Source of the DNA: Companilactobacillus heilongjiangensis
GTDB lineage: Bacteria > Bacillota > Bacilli > Lactobacillales > Lactobacillaceae
Length of the DNA: 64,000 nt
Assembly (NCBI RefSeq): GCF_000831645.3
Contig: NZ_CP012559.1
Coordinates: 372,001-436,000, forward strand
Reading direction: 5' to 3'
Below, piece after piece: positions 26,074-35,638 of this stretch (its first letter is position 1; the number at the start of each line of letters is the position of its first letter). A program made the translations under genes and the position numbers. Below the pieces are notes generated by a model that searched no databases, had not been told where the DNA came from, and worked only from the letters and a program-made list of their open reading frames with translations.

Positions 26074-27621
26074 GTGAAATTTAAAGAATTAGATTTAGAT
26101 CCCAGATTATTGAGTGCCGTAGACGAAGCTGGTTTTGAGGAAACTACACCAATCCAAGCTCAAACTATTCCACTAGTTATGACCGGCGATGACGTTATTG
26201 GGCAAGCTCAAACTGGTACAGGTAAGACGGCAGCCTTTGGTTTACCATTACTAAATGCCGTTGATACTCAATCAAGTGATATTCAAGCATTGATTATCTC
26301 ACCAACTAGAGAATTAGCTATTCAAACTCAAGAAGAGTTATATCGTTTAGGTAGTAAGAAGAAAGTTAAGGTTCAAAGTGTTTATGGTGGTTCTGATATT
26401 AGACGCCAAATTCGTGCTTTGAAGAGTCATCCTCAAATTATTGTCGGTACACCTGGTCGTATGCTTGACCATATCAACCGCCACACTTTGAAGTTGCACA
26501 ATGTTAAGACTGTTGTGCTTGATGAAGCTGATGAAATGTTGGACATGGGATTCGTTGAAGATATCGAAAGTATCTTATCAAACGTTCCTAACAAGCACCA
26601 AACATTGTTGTTCTCTGCAACAATGCCTAAGCCAATCATTAAGATTGCTGACAAGTTCATGACAGACCCTAAGGTTGTTAAGATCAAGTCAAAAGAATTA
26701 ACTGCTGATAACATCGAACAATACTTTGTTAAAGCCAAGGAATTTGAAAAGTTTGACTTGATGACACGTCTTTTCGACGTTCAAGCTCCAGAACTTGCAT
26801 TGATCTTCGGTCGTACAAAGCGTCGTGTTGATGAATTGACACGTGGTTTGCAAGCTCGTGGTTACAATGCTGAAGGTATTCACGGTGACTTATCACAAGA
26901 TAAGAGAACTAGCGTTTTACGTAAGTTCAAAGCCGGTAAGCTAGAATTCCTTGTTGCAACTGACGTTGCTGCTCGTGGTTTGGATATTTCTGGTGTATCA
27001 CATGTTTATAACTATGATATTCCTCAAGACCCAGACAGTTATGTTCACCGTATTGGCCGTACTGGTCGTGCCGGACATTCTGGTGTGTCAGTAACTTTCG
27101 TTACACCAAACGAAATGGGTTACTTACGTACAATTGAGAACCTTACAAAGAAACGTATGGATCCATTGGCTCCACCAACTGATAAAGAAGTTCTTAAAGG
27201 ACAACTTGAATCAGTTAAGGAAGATATCAAAGATACTTTGGCACATGACAAGCACTTGGATCGTTTCAACGATGCAGTTGAAGAATTGTTGTCAGAATAT
27301 TCTGCTGATAACATTGCTCGTATCTTCTTGAGTGAATCAATCAAGGATGCTGAAAGTGTTCCTGTTAAGATTGCTCCTGAAAGACCACTTCCATCAAGAA
27401 AAGTTAGTCACAGCCGTTCAGGCCATGGCCGTCGTGGTGGTAGAAGCAATGGTGATCACAGTTATGGTAATCATCGTGGTGGAAACAGACGTGGTAATGA
27501 TCGTCACGGTAGTGGCAATCGTAATCATGATGAAAAAGGTGGCAAACGCCGCGAACATGACAACAAACGTAATGGTCGTAGCAAGAAGTCATTCAAGATC
27601 AGAACAAATCTTGAAAAATAA
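26074..27621 (+). CDS. cshA: DEAD-box ATP-dependent RNA helicase CshA
   Basis: Cold-shock/RNA-degradosome helicase. Ordered motifs: Q motif TPIQAQTIP, motif I AQTGTGKT (45-52), [17 protein letters not shown] at 150-153 in [17 protein letters not shown], and in the second RecA domain [14 protein letters not shown] and [10 protein letters not shown]. After about residue 435 the chain becomes a basic Gly/His/Asn/Arg-rich tail, the usual RNA-binding extension. 515 aa. GTG start at 26074, ten bases after GGAGGA. A terminator follows directly. Confidence 0.95.
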   Translation: MKFKELDLDPRLLSAVDEAGFEETTPIQAQTIPLVMTGDDVIGQAQTGTGKTAAFGLPLLNAVDTQSSDIQALIISPTRELAIQTQEELYRLGSKKKVKVQSVYGGSDIRRQIRALKSHPQIIVGTPGRMLDHINRHTLKLHNVKTVVLDEADEMLDMGFVEDIESILSNVPNKHQTLLFSATMPKPIIKIADKFMTDPKVVKIKSKELTADNIEQYFVKAKEFEKFDLMTRLFDVQAPELALIFGRTKRRVDELTRGLQARGYNAEGIHGDLSQDKRTSVLRKFKAGKLEFLVATDVAARGLDISGVSHVYNYDIPQDPDSYVHRIGRTGRAGHSGVSVTFVTPNEMGYLRTIENLTKKRMDPLAPPTDKEVLKGQLESVKEDIKDTLAHDKHLDRFNDAVEELLSEYSADNIARIFLSESIKDAESVPVKIAPERPLPSRKVSHSRSGHGRRGGRSNGDHSYGNHRGGNRRGNDRHGSGNRNHDEKGGKRREHDNKRNGRSKKSFKIRTNLEK

Positions 27622-27636
27622 TTAGAATTTTAATAA

Positions 27637-27671
27637 AGACAAGGTAAATTATTTTACTTTGTCTTTTTTTG
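27637..27671 (+). terminator. cshA terminator
   Basis: AAGACAAGGTAA / TTACTTTGTCTT stem with a six-base loop and a T-run. Confidence 0.85.
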
Positions 27672-27690
27672 TACAGTAAAATTGAGATGA

Positions 27691-27877
27691 GGCCGCAGGC
27701 GGGTGCTGGGATGGCAGTCAGCTGTGGGACCGGCTCGAGCCGAAGTACGGTCTCGACCCTCGATTTTGAACTTCGCAAGGTTCGCGAATTTCAAAATACG
27801 TCCTGTGTTGTAAGGTCGGAAAATCGCCGGCCTAACATCACTACCACTGCGGACTTCATCCCAGCACCCGCCTGCTA
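27691..27877 (+). repeat. Cloverleaf intergenic repeat, copy 11 (F)
   Basis: Arms GCAGGCGGGTGCTGGGATG / CATCCCAGCACCCGCCTGC are perfectly complementary and GC-rich, unlike the AT-rich arms of other copies. H1 CTCGAGCC..GGTCTCGA, H2 TTTTGAACTTCGC..GCGAATTTCAAAA, H3 AAGGTCGG..CCGGCCT. Pairs with copy 12. Confidence 0.9.
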
Positions 27878-27888
27878 GTGTATTTTTG

Positions 27889-27958
27889 GATACTGATATT
27901 GTGAGTGCTTTAAATAGGTTATTTAAAGTTGAAGTATTTCATATTTAGAATATCAGTT
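27889..27958. other. AT-rich nested hairpin in the copy 11/12 spacer
   Basis: Outer ACTGATATT/AATATCAGT and inner CTTTAAATA/TTATTTAAAG. No T-run after it. Function unknown. Confidence 0.45.
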
Positions 27959-28036
27959 GAATTAATTAAATAAGTTAAATATAAATGTTGCTATAATAGT
28001 ACTAGTTGCAGTTTACTAAGGATGTATATTAAATTA

Positions 28037-28075
28037 GTGGATAACTTTTAGAAATAATATAGCTGTTATCCACAA
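28037..28075. other. Inverted pair of DnaA-box-like sites
   Basis: GTGGATAAC (28038-28046) and GTTATCCAC (28065-28073) form a perfect 9-bp inverted repeat; the right half extends to TTATCCACA (28066-28074), the consensus DnaA box. Could equally be an AT-flanked hairpin. Confidence 0.35.
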
Positions 28076-28083
28076 GAGACAAA

Positions 28084-28266
28084 TTAGTCGGAAGAGATGA
28101 GTTTATTCACCAGCTGTGGTTGTGGCGTTATGGCTTCAGCCATTACACCACCGGGCGTGTTTGGAGACTTACCGAACTTTGGTAAGGCTTCAAACCGAGG
28201 TTCGAGACCGCACTGTGGCTCGGGCCGGTCCGCATAGCAGGTGAATAAACTCATCTCTGGAGACGG
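28084..28266 (-). repeat. Cloverleaf intergenic repeat, copy 12 (R)
   Basis: Begins TTAGTCGGA, ends GGAGACGGC. Arms GAGATGAGTTTATTCACC / GGTGAATAAACTCATCTC, perfectly paired. H3 TGGCTTCAGCCA, H2 CTTACC..GGTAAG, H1 TCGAGACCG..GGCTCGGG. Confidence 0.9.
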
Positions 28267-28332
28267 CAAACCAAAAAATGGGTATACTTTATGTATTAAC
28301 TTTTATGAATCTTATAAAATGGAGAAAAACAT

Positions 28333-28692
28333 ATGATCAAAGGTTTGGGTATCGATATTGCAGAAATCGACCGTGTGCGTAAAATTTATGGTCGTCATCC
28401 AAGATTCTTGGAAAAGATTTTGAATGCTGATGAAATTGAAGTTTTTAATTCTATGAATACTGAAAAATCGAAAATGGCTTATTTAACGGCTAGATTTTCA
28501 GTTAAAGAGGCTTTCACAAAAGCTATGGGAACTGGCTTGCGTGGCATTGGCTTTCATGATTTGAGTGTTCTGAATCATGAGTCGGGTCAGCCATACATTA
28601 ATACTGATATTTTTAAAGGCAATATTCACGTTTCAATCTCGGATACAGATGAACTAGTAATAACTGAAGTTATTCTAGAGGAGGAAGATTAA
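28333..28692 (+). CDS. acpS: Holo-[acyl-carrier-protein] synthase
   Basis: Transfers 4'-phosphopantetheine from CoA to acyl carrier protein, activating fatty acid synthesis. Contains the Mg-binding GLGIDIAEIDRVRK at the N-terminus and the second signature ARFSVKEAFTKAMGTG. 119 aa, the normal trimeric AcpS length. ATG 28333 follows GGAG. Its TAA stop abuts the ATG of alr with no gap, the conserved Firmicutes acpS-alr operon. Confidence 0.96.
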   Translation: MIKGLGIDIAEIDRVRKIYGRHPRFLEKILNADEIEVFNSMNTEKSKMAYLTARFSVKEAFTKAMGTGLRGIGFHDLSVLNHESGQPYINTDIFKGNIHVSISDTDELVITEVILEEED

Positions 28693-29805
28693 ATGTTACC
28701 ATCAATCCATCGTCCAGCCTATGTTGAAGTAGACTTGAAGAAATTACACCAAAATCTCCAAAATGAACTGGCAGCTGTTCCAGAAGGCACTAAAGTCTTT
28801 GCGGTTGTTAAAGCCAACGCTTATGGTCACGGTTTAGTTCGTGTTGCCAAGGCAGAAATTGAATTCGGAGCAAGTGGTTTATGTGTTGCTACTTTGGATG
28901 AAGCTTTAGAAATTCGTAATAACGGCGTAGACGCACCGATTCTTGTTTTAGGTATAGTTCCTGTCGAATACGCTAAAGTCGCTGCACGTGCCAATATTTC
29001 ACTAACTGTGGGTAGTTTGGACTGGTTGAAGATTGCTGTTGAGTTAAGAACAACCAATTTGAAGGTTCACCTAGGAATTGATAGTGGTATGGGTCGAATT
29101 GGTTTTCAAGAAAAAGCCGACTTGATCGAAGCTTGCAACTATTTGAATGATCATAAACAAGCATTTATTCCTGAAGGATTGTTCACACATTTTGCAACGG
29201 CTGATAATCCTGATGAAAAATACTTTGAAAAACAAGTTAAGACTTTCAAAGAAATGTCGAGTGATTTACCAACTAAATTTACTTACGTTCACTGTGCTAA
29301 TTCGGCCACTGCACTTTGGCACCAAGATTTGGCAATCAATATGGTCAGATATGGTATCGCTTTGTATGGCTTGAATCCATCACAGACTGATATTCCCGAA
29401 TTGCCTTACACATTAGAGCCAGCGTTGAGCTTGTACTCTGAATTAGTTTTCGTTAAGAAAGTTAAGGCTGGAGATAGTATCGGTTACGGTGCTACATATA
29501 CAAGTGACAAGGACGAGTGGATTGGAACCGTTCCGATTGGCTATGCTGATGGTTGGTTGAGAAGAATGCAAGGCTCAGATGTTTTGATCAATGGGCAACG
29601 TTGTCAAAATGTTGGACGTATTTGTATGGATCAATTTATGGTTCGTTTGCCAGGAGAATTGCCTGTGGGAACTAAGGTCACAATTTTGGGTAAGGATGGC
29701 GATGAAGAAATTACCGCTACCGATGCTGCCCAATATTCAGGCACAATCAATTATGAAATCCTTTGTGCATTGAGCGAACGTTTACCAAGAGTTTATAAAA
29801 ACTAG
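28693..29805 (+). CDS. alr: Alanine racemase
   Basis: PLP enzyme interconverting L- and D-alanine for peptidoglycan and teichoic acid D-alanylation. PLP Lys40 lies in FAVVKANAYGHG; the second catalytic residue Tyr is in IGYGATYTSD. 370 aa, TIM barrel plus C-terminal beta domain (VGRICMDQFMVRLP). The ribosome binding site GAGGAAG is inside the end of acpS. No toxin-antitoxin pair (mazEF) follows, unlike Bacillus; repeat copy 13 comes 12 bases later. Confidence 0.97.
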   Translation: MLPSIHRPAYVEVDLKKLHQNLQNELAAVPEGTKVFAVVKANAYGHGLVRVAKAEIEFGASGLCVATLDEALEIRNNGVDAPILVLGIVPVEYAKVAARANISLTVGSLDWLKIAVELRTTNLKVHLGIDSGMGRIGFQEKADLIEACNYLNDHKQAFIPEGLFTHFATADNPDEKYFEKQVKTFKEMSSDLPTKFTYVHCANSATALWHQDLAINMVRYGIALYGLNPSQTDIPELPYTLEPALSLYSELVFVKKVKAGDSIGYGATYTSDKDEWIGTVPIGYADGWLRRMQGSDVLINGQRCQNVGRICMDQFMVRLPGELPVGTKVTILGKDGDEEITATDAAQYSGTINYEILCALSERLPRVYKN

Positions 29806-29817
29806 GTTGATTGATAT

Positions 29818-30001
29818 GCCGTTTCCAGAGCTGAGAGTATTCATCTGCTGCGCGGCACGGTTCGAGCCAAAAGGCGGTCTCGAACCTCGGTTGAAGCCTT
29901 TCCAAAAACCGGAAAGTCTCCAACACGTCCGGTGGTGTAATTGCTAAAGCAATAACGCCACTTTCGCTGCGGATAAATACTCTCAGCTCTTCCAACTGAT
30001 T
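29818..30001 (+). repeat. Cloverleaf intergenic repeat, copy 13 (F, unpaired)
   Basis: Ends GCCGTTTCCAG and TTCCAACTGATT. Arms GAGCTGAGAGTATTCAT / ATAAATACTCTCAGCTC, close to copy 7. H2 CTTTCC/GGAAAG and H3 ATTGCTAAAGCAAT both carry compensating base pairs relative to copy 7. Confidence 0.9.
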
Positions 30002-30075
30002 TATTTTTTGAATGGATAAAATTTGAATTAACCTTTCTAGATATTTAAATAATTAGTAATCTATATTAAATAAAA

Positions 30076-30119
30076 CAAAAGAGAGTCTGTGATCAATTGA
30101 GATGCAGACTCTCTTTTTG
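30076..30119 (+). terminator. Terminator after acpS-alr
   Basis: AAAAGAGAGTCTG (30077-30089) / CAGACTCTCTTTTT (30106-30119), perfect stem with flanking A and T runs. Confidence 0.75.
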
Positions 30120-30229
30120 ACGTCTCTGAAACGCTAAGGACTAGGATATTGTTTGAGAAGAAAACGGATACATGATATGCTATAACATATTACTTTGATA
30201 AAACATTCACAAAGCAAGGAGGACTTTTT

Positions 30230-31348
30230 ATGAGAGTTGGTATACCAAAGGAACTAAAAAATCAGGAAGAACGTGTTGGTTCAACACCAGATGGCGTGGC
30301 TATTTTAGTTAATGCTGGACATCAGGTTGTCGTTGAAACGGATGCGGGGATAGGTTCAGGCTATACTAACCAGCAATATTTAGATGCCGGTGCCAAGATT
30401 AGTGATGTCGATGATGTTTGGAATTCAGAGATGATCATCAAAGTTAAGGAACCAATTGCTTCAGAATATAAATATTTTAAAGACGGCCAAATAATTTATA
30501 CATATTTACATTTAGCTGCCAACGAAACTTTAACCAAAGCACTTTTGAAGAGTAATACAACTGGAATTGCTTATGAGACTATGGTTGGACCTAATGGAGG
30601 CTTGCCATTGCTATATCCAATGAGTCAAATTGCCGGTCGAATGGCTGTTCAAGTTGGAGCTCACTTCTTAGAAGAACCACATCAAGGTAAAGGTTTGTTA
30701 TTGAGTGGTGTACCCGGAGTTAGAAAAGGTAAAGTTACAATTATCGGTGGTGGTACCGTTGGTGTAAATGCTGCCAAAATAGCCATTGGTATGGGTGCTG
30801 AAGTAACCTTGTTAGATATTAATGCCCAAAGACTAGCTGAGATTGAAGATATCTTTGACGGTAAGATTCAAACTCTGATGTCTAATTCTCAAAATATTGC
30901 TAAAACTGTCAAAGAGTCCGATTTAGTAGTCGGTGCCGTGTTGATTCCTGGTGCCGCGACGCCAAAATTAGTTACAGAAGAAATGATTGCCTCGATGGAA
31001 CCTGGTTCAGTTGTGGTTGATATTCCAATTGACCAAGGTGGATTATTTGAGACAAGTGTAAAAGCAACGACCCACGACAACCCAACATATATCGTTCATG
31101 ACGTCGTTCACTACACAGTGGCAAATATACCTGGGGCTGTACCAAAAACAGCAACAGAAGCATTATCCGGTGCAACAATGCCATATGCGGCCATGATTGC
31201 TGGAGGATTAGATATAGCCATTAATAATAAAACGATTAAAACAGGTATCAACACATATCAAGGTCATCTGACAGAAAAGGCTGTGGCGGACAGCTTGAAG
31301 ATGCCATATACGAATATAGATGACGTTGTTAAAGCAGTAGAAATTTAG
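30230..31348 (+). CDS. ald: Alanine dehydrogenase
   Basis: NAD-dependent enzyme interconverting L-alanine and pyruvate plus ammonia. Starts MRVGIPKELKNQEERVGSTP (family signature); VKEPI and the TYLHLAANE segment carry the pyruvate-site Lys and catalytic His; the Rossmann motif is VTIIGGGTVGVNAAKIA. 372 aa, full length. GGAGGAC lies eight bases before the ATG. It follows alr, so both D- and L-alanine metabolism are grouped here, but a terminator separates them. A small ORF follows. Confidence 0.96.
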   Translation: MRVGIPKELKNQEERVGSTPDGVAILVNAGHQVVVETDAGIGSGYTNQQYLDAGAKISDVDDVWNSEMIIKVKEPIASEYKYFKDGQIIYTYLHLAANETLTKALLKSNTTGIAYETMVGPNGGLPLLYPMSQIAGRMAVQVGAHFLEEPHQGKGLLLSGVPGVRKGKVTIIGGGTVGVNAAKIAIGMGAEVTLLDINAQRLAEIEDIFDGKIQTLMSNSQNIAKTVKESDLVVGAVLIPGAATPKLVTEEMIASMEPGSVVVDIPIDQGGLFETSVKATTHDNPTYIVHDVVHYTVANIPGAVPKTATEALSGATMPYAAMIAGGLDIAINNKTIKTGINTYQGHLTEKAVADSLKMPYTNIDDVVKAVEI

Positions 31349-31429
31349 CAATCCAGATAGTTGTCAGTTGATTATTCAAGGTAGTATTCTTTGTGTGAGA
31401 ATTAATGCACGAAGAAAGAAGTGTTTGTC

Positions 31430-31624
31430 ATGATGAAAAAACAGTGGCAATTATTTATGAAAAAAGTTGAGTATAAAAAATATCAAGATAGACCAGATTC
31501 GAATCGACCTTATGTAAATGATCTTCAAAAGAAGCTGATGGAAAAGTATCAATTAGAGTATTTCCGTCAATATCCGTTTGAAGATGAGTTTAATCGTCGG
31601 TCTGGGGTTAGCTTTAAGAGGTAG
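31430..31624 (+). CDS. Small hypothetical protein (64 aa)
   Basis: I do not recognise this protein. It starts MMKKQWQLFMKKVEYKK and is strongly charged, rich in Lys, Tyr, Phe and Arg, with no signal peptide or membrane segment. Two consecutive ATGs (31430, 31433) are possible starts; the upstream AGAAAGAAG is only a fair ribosome binding site. It lies 80 bases after ald and its stop codon directly abuts repeat copy 14. Codon use resembles the neighbours, which supports a real gene. No function is assigned. Confidence 0.5.
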   Translation: MMKKQWQLFMKKVEYKKYQDRPDSNRPYVNDLQKKLMEKYQLEYFRQYPFEDEFNRRSGVSFKR

Positions 31625-31811
31625 GCCGTCTCCAGGGATGAAAATATTGCACCTGCTATGCGGAACGATTCGAGCCAAAGTGCGGTCTCGAATCTCGGTT
31701 TGAAGCCTTACCATAAATCGGTAAGTCTCCAAACTCGTCCGGTGGTGTAATGGCTAAAGCCATAACGCCACACCCATAGCGGGTGAATATTCTCATCCCT
31801 TCCGACTAATT
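31625..31811 (+). repeat. Cloverleaf intergenic repeat, copy 14 (F)
   Basis: Begins GCCGTCTCC at the base after the small ORF stop; ends TTCCGACTAATT. Arms GGGATGAAAATATTGCACC / GGTGAATATTCTCATCCC pair with several wobbles. H1 TTCGAGCC/GGTCTCGAA, H2 CTTACC/GGTAAG, H3 TGGCTAAAGCCA. Confidence 0.9.
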
Positions 31812-31895
31812 GAATGTATTTGTGATTGCATGTGTATTTATTAGTTCTGAGTTATTAAATCAAATTTACTCAAGATATGTAAGCTGATAAATTAT

Positions 31896-32000
31896 TTACG
31901 GTGATAGAGTTCAGCAGTGCAGGTGGTGTTAGGTCGTAAGACCAAGGCTCGCACCGGTCGCACAGCGAACTCTATCACCGTAACCCGGAGGCGGAAGTGG
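31896..32000 (-). repeat. Cloverleaf intergenic repeat, copy 15 (R, deletion form)
   Basis: About 105 bp. Perfect arms TTACGGTGATAGAGTTC (31896-31912) / GAACTCTATCACCGTAA (31967-31983) and end GGAGGCGG, but the interior keeps only GTGTTAGGTCGTAAGACC and half of H1; H2 is gone. Confidence 0.85.
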
Positions 32001-32017
32001 CATACTTAAAGACATTA

Positions 32018-32056
32018 AAAAAACCAATACCGGCTGCGTCGGTATTGGTTTTTTAG
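32018..32056 (-). terminator. Terminator of the cbpA-like gene
   Basis: AAACCAATACCG (32021-32032) / CGGTATTGGTTT (32040-32051), perfect, with A and T flanks; can work both ways. Confidence 0.75.
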
Positions 32057-32102
32057 GTTTTGTTTTAGAACTGGTTTTGTTTTTAGAAACATTTAGAACG
32101 AA

Positions 32103-32765
32103 CTACAATGTATTCTTGTCGAGAATCTTTCCTGACTTCAAATCATCAATTTCAGAAACGATGAAACTCTTCTTTTCCAAACGTTTGATGATTTCTTTTA
32201 ATGTATCAATATCTGTTCCTGATGGCAATGTGAACAATGTTCTACGGACAACTTCATTTGATTTAGCGTCCAAGGTCATACATGCGGCAACTGAAACATA
32301 CTTTGCGAAAATCTTTGACATTTTTTCTAGATCTCCACGGTCGCCGGAAGAACTAACAGTTAGTACGTAGCTACTAATGTCGAGGTTCCAAGCGTCTGAC
32401 AACATGCTCAAGAGTCTTGAGTGAGTCAAGATACCGTAGAAAAGATTTGCTTCATCAAGAACAGCGATATATGGCAAATCCTTGATGTTGAAAAATACTT
32501 TGAAGAAAGGTGAGTCAACGCTGATCGTCTTTGTCGCATTCTTCATCAAAGTTGTTACTGGTAAACTCATGTCGCCACCACGTGATTTGTGACGGTAGAT
32601 GTGCATCTTATAGATGTTACCCCTAAATATTTGTCCGCTCTCGTCAAGAATTGGTACACAACGATAGCCAGAATCTTCGAGGACCTTTAATGCTTCCTCG
32701 AGTGTTACAGTTTCTTTAACTGTAGTAAGCTTGTCCTTTTTCAGTACAAGTGATTTCACTAACAT
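32103..32765 (-). CDS. cbpA: CBS-pair plus ACT-like protein (CbpA-like, putative c-di-AMP binder)
   Basis: A 220-aa cytosolic protein with two CBS motifs (about residues 1-135; TLEEALKVLEDSGYRCVPILDES and DLPYIAVLDEANLFYGILTHSRLL) and a C-terminal ACT-like fold (about 140-205; YVLTVSSSGDRGDLEKMSKIF, RTLFTLPSGTDI). This CBS-CBS-ACT order is that of Listeria CbpA, which binds cyclic di-AMP; CbpB/DarB lacks the ACT part. Ligand and target here are inferred. The upstream GGATGTG is a weak ribosome binding site. Downstream of ldh on the same strand, separated by a terminator. Confidence 0.7.
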   Translation of the reverse strand: MLVKSLVLKKDKLTTVKETVTLEEALKVLEDSGYRCVPILDESGQIFRGNIYKMHIYRHKSRGGDMSLPVTTLMKNATKTISVDSPFFKVFFNIKDLPYIAVLDEANLFYGILTHSRLLSMLSDAWNLDISSYVLTVSSSGDRGDLEKMSKIFAKYVSVAACMTLDAKSNEVVRRTLFTLPSGTDIDTLKEIIKRLEKKSFIVSEIDDLKSGKILDKNTL

Positions 32766-32821
32766 ATATATTCACATCCAATCAAGTATAATTGAATTAA
32801 TAATACAGTAATTCCGAACAA

Positions 32822-32864
32822 AAAAAAAGCTGAAACAAATTATTCATTTGTTTCGGCTTTTTTG
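32822..32864. terminator. ldh terminator
   Basis: AAAAGCTGAAACAAA (32825-32839) / TTTGTTTCGGCTTTT (32847-32861) with A and T runs on both sides. Confidence 0.85.
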
Positions 32865-32881
32865 AAGCGTGATATTTTGGA

Positions 32882-33874
<993 letters not shown>

Positions 33875-33907
33875 TCATCCCTTCGAAAATAATATGTTCC
33901 GTGGTTC

Positions 33908-33937
33908 ATTATACAAATAATTAAGGGTAATTAACAA
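33908..33937 (-). promoter_or_regulatory. ldh promoter
   Basis: On the minus strand TTGTTA (33937-33932), 18-base spacer, TATAAT (33913-33908), about 43 bases upstream of the start. Confidence 0.65.
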
Positions 33938-33982
33938 GTTGATTGTGAAAAAAGTGAAAAATTAGTGAAATTATGGTTGGGT

Positions 33983-34171
33983 GCCGCCTCCGGTTGAGAT
34001 GGATGGAACCTGCTGTGTGGACCGGCTCGAGCCAAAGTGCGGTCTCGACCCTCGATTTTGAACCTTGCACAGTTCGCAAGTTTCAAAATACGTCCTGTGC
34101 TGTAAGACCGGAAAATCGCCGGCCTAACACCACTTTCACTGCGGGTTCCATCCATCTCAACCGGAGGCTAA
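33983..34171 (+). repeat. Cloverleaf intergenic repeat, copy 16 (F, unpaired)
   Basis: Ends GCCGCCTCCGG and CCGGAGGCTAA. Arms GGTTGAGATGGATGGAACC / GGTTCCATCCATCTCAACC are perfect. H1 CTCGAGCC..GGTCTCGA, H2 TTTTGAACCTTGC..GCAAGTTTCAAAA, H3 AAGACCGG..CCGGCCT. The rest of 34172-34452 holds only a TATAAT at 34422-34427 that may serve pth. Confidence 0.9.
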
Positions 34172-34452
34172 TGTATTTAAGTGGGCGATGTATAAATTTT
34201 ATTTTGGGTTTTGAAGGATTGGAAATTAGACAGTATGTAAAGGTCTGTGGTGGTTGTTATTATGATTTATTTAATGTAATTTCTTAATGAAAATATCGGT
34301 GAAATATTTATGATTGATTTTTAAAAGTTTGAAGATGAAGATTTAATATAGCTGTTAACTTTTTTCCTTATTAAAAGGAATATTTCAATATAAACTCCAA
34401 GCTCATATGAAACTAACATGATATAATATAGGTTCGAAATGAGGTATTAAAT

Positions 34453-35010
34453 ATGAAACTAATTGTTGGCCTAGGAAATCCAGGTAAAAAATACGATCGT
34501 ACAAAGCATAATATGGGCTTTATGACCATCGATAAATTGATGGATGAATACGGCCAAACACAAATGAAAAAAGACTTTGAGGCTGAATACTGTAAATTCA
34601 AAGTTGATGGCGAGACTGTTTTTCTTGTTAAACCTTTAACTTTTATGAACGAATCAGGACGTGCTGTTAATTTCTTGATGGGTTATTATCAGATTCAACC
34701 TGATGAATTGATGGTTATTCACGATGATTTAGACATGCCAATCGGTAAAGTTAGACTACGGACAAAGGGTTCTGCTGGTGGTCACAATGGTATTAAGAGT
34801 ATAATCTCTGCTGTAGGTACGAAAGACTTCAGCCGTATCAAAATTGGTATACAACATCCAGCTAAACAATCGGTTGTTAATTGGGTTTTGACACCATTTT
34901 CTAAAGATGAGGAACCTGTTGCTTTGGCCGGTATTGATCAAGCAGCTACAATGGTTAAAGATTGGGTCAGTGGCACATCTATTGATCAATTAATGAATAA
35001 GTATAATTAA
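34453..35010 (+). CDS. pth: Peptidyl-tRNA hydrolase
   Basis: Cleaves peptidyl-tRNA released from stalled ribosomes. Signature KLIVGLGNPGKKYDRTKHNMGF with catalytic His19, then FLVKPLTFMNESGRAV and IHDDLDMPIGKVRLRTKGSAGGHNGIKS. 185 aa, standard. ATG 34453 is ten bases after GAGG. pth-mfd linkage is conserved in Firmicutes, but here two repeat copies (17 and 18) separate the genes, so mfd likely has its own promoter. Confidence 0.97.
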   Translation: MKLIVGLGNPGKKYDRTKHNMGFMTIDKLMDEYGQTQMKKDFEAEYCKFKVDGETVFLVKPLTFMNESGRAVNFLMGYYQIQPDELMVIHDDLDMPIGKVRLRTKGSAGGHNGIKSIISAVGTKDFSRIKIGIQHPAKQSVVNWVLTPFSKDEEPVALAGIDQAATMVKDWVSGTSIDQLMNKYN

Positions 35011-35030
35011 TGAGTGGTGTAGGTTAAATA

Positions 35031-35230
35031 TTCCGTCGGAAGAGCTGGGAAATATTCTCAAGCTGTGCGGAACGGTCCGAGCCGAAGTGCGGTCTCGAAC
35101 CTCGGTTTTGAAGCCTTGACATAGTTCGTCAAGGCTCCAAACTCGTCCGGTGATATAAGTACGGGAGATTTCTCCCGTACTTATATCACTTCCACGGCAC
35201 ACAAATATTTCCCAGCTCTTCCGACTAGTT
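35031..35230 (+). repeat. Cloverleaf intergenic repeat, copy 17 (F, replaced H3)
   Basis: Outer arms GTCGGAAGAGCTGGGAAATA / ATTTCCCAGCTCTTCCGAC are fully palindromic to the tips, unlike other F copies. H2 CTTGAC/GTCAAG is a compensated variant. H3 has been replaced by a perfect 19-bp stem with a TT loop: GTGATATAAGTACGGGAGA (35150-35168) and its complement (35171-35189). Confidence 0.9.
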
Positions 35231-35428
35231 AATCGGTAGTGGTTGAATGTAAAAGGATTCAATTGTATTTATGTTCAAGTTATCTAGACGATGAAATATT
35301 TATAACGGATTATCAATAAACACAGATCATTAATTAAATACTAAAATTTGAAAGATGACGTTGACGTTACGATTCTAATATATCTATTTAGGCAATAGAC
35401 AGTCATCGTTTAATTATAAAAAAATAAA

Positions 35429-35599
35429 TAAGTTGGAAGAGCTGAGAGTATTCATATGCAGCGAAAGTGGCGTTAGAGCTTTAGCTCTTACACCACCGGG
35501 CTACCGGTCTGTGGTAAGGCTTCAACCGAAGTCCGAGACCGTACTTTGGCTCGGACCGTACCGCACAGCAGATGAATACTCTCAGCTCTGGAAACGGCA
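35429..35599 (-). repeat. Cloverleaf intergenic repeat, copy 18 (R)
   Basis: Arms GAGCTGAGAGTATTCAT / ATGAATACTCTCAGCTC as in copy 7. H3 AGAGCTTTAGCTCT; H2 shortened; H1 TCCGAGACC..GGCTCGGA. Ends 40 bases before the mfd start. Confidence 0.88.
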
Positions 35600-35638
35600 T
35601 ACTTAAATAATCTTTTTAAATACGCAAGGGGGCAAAAA

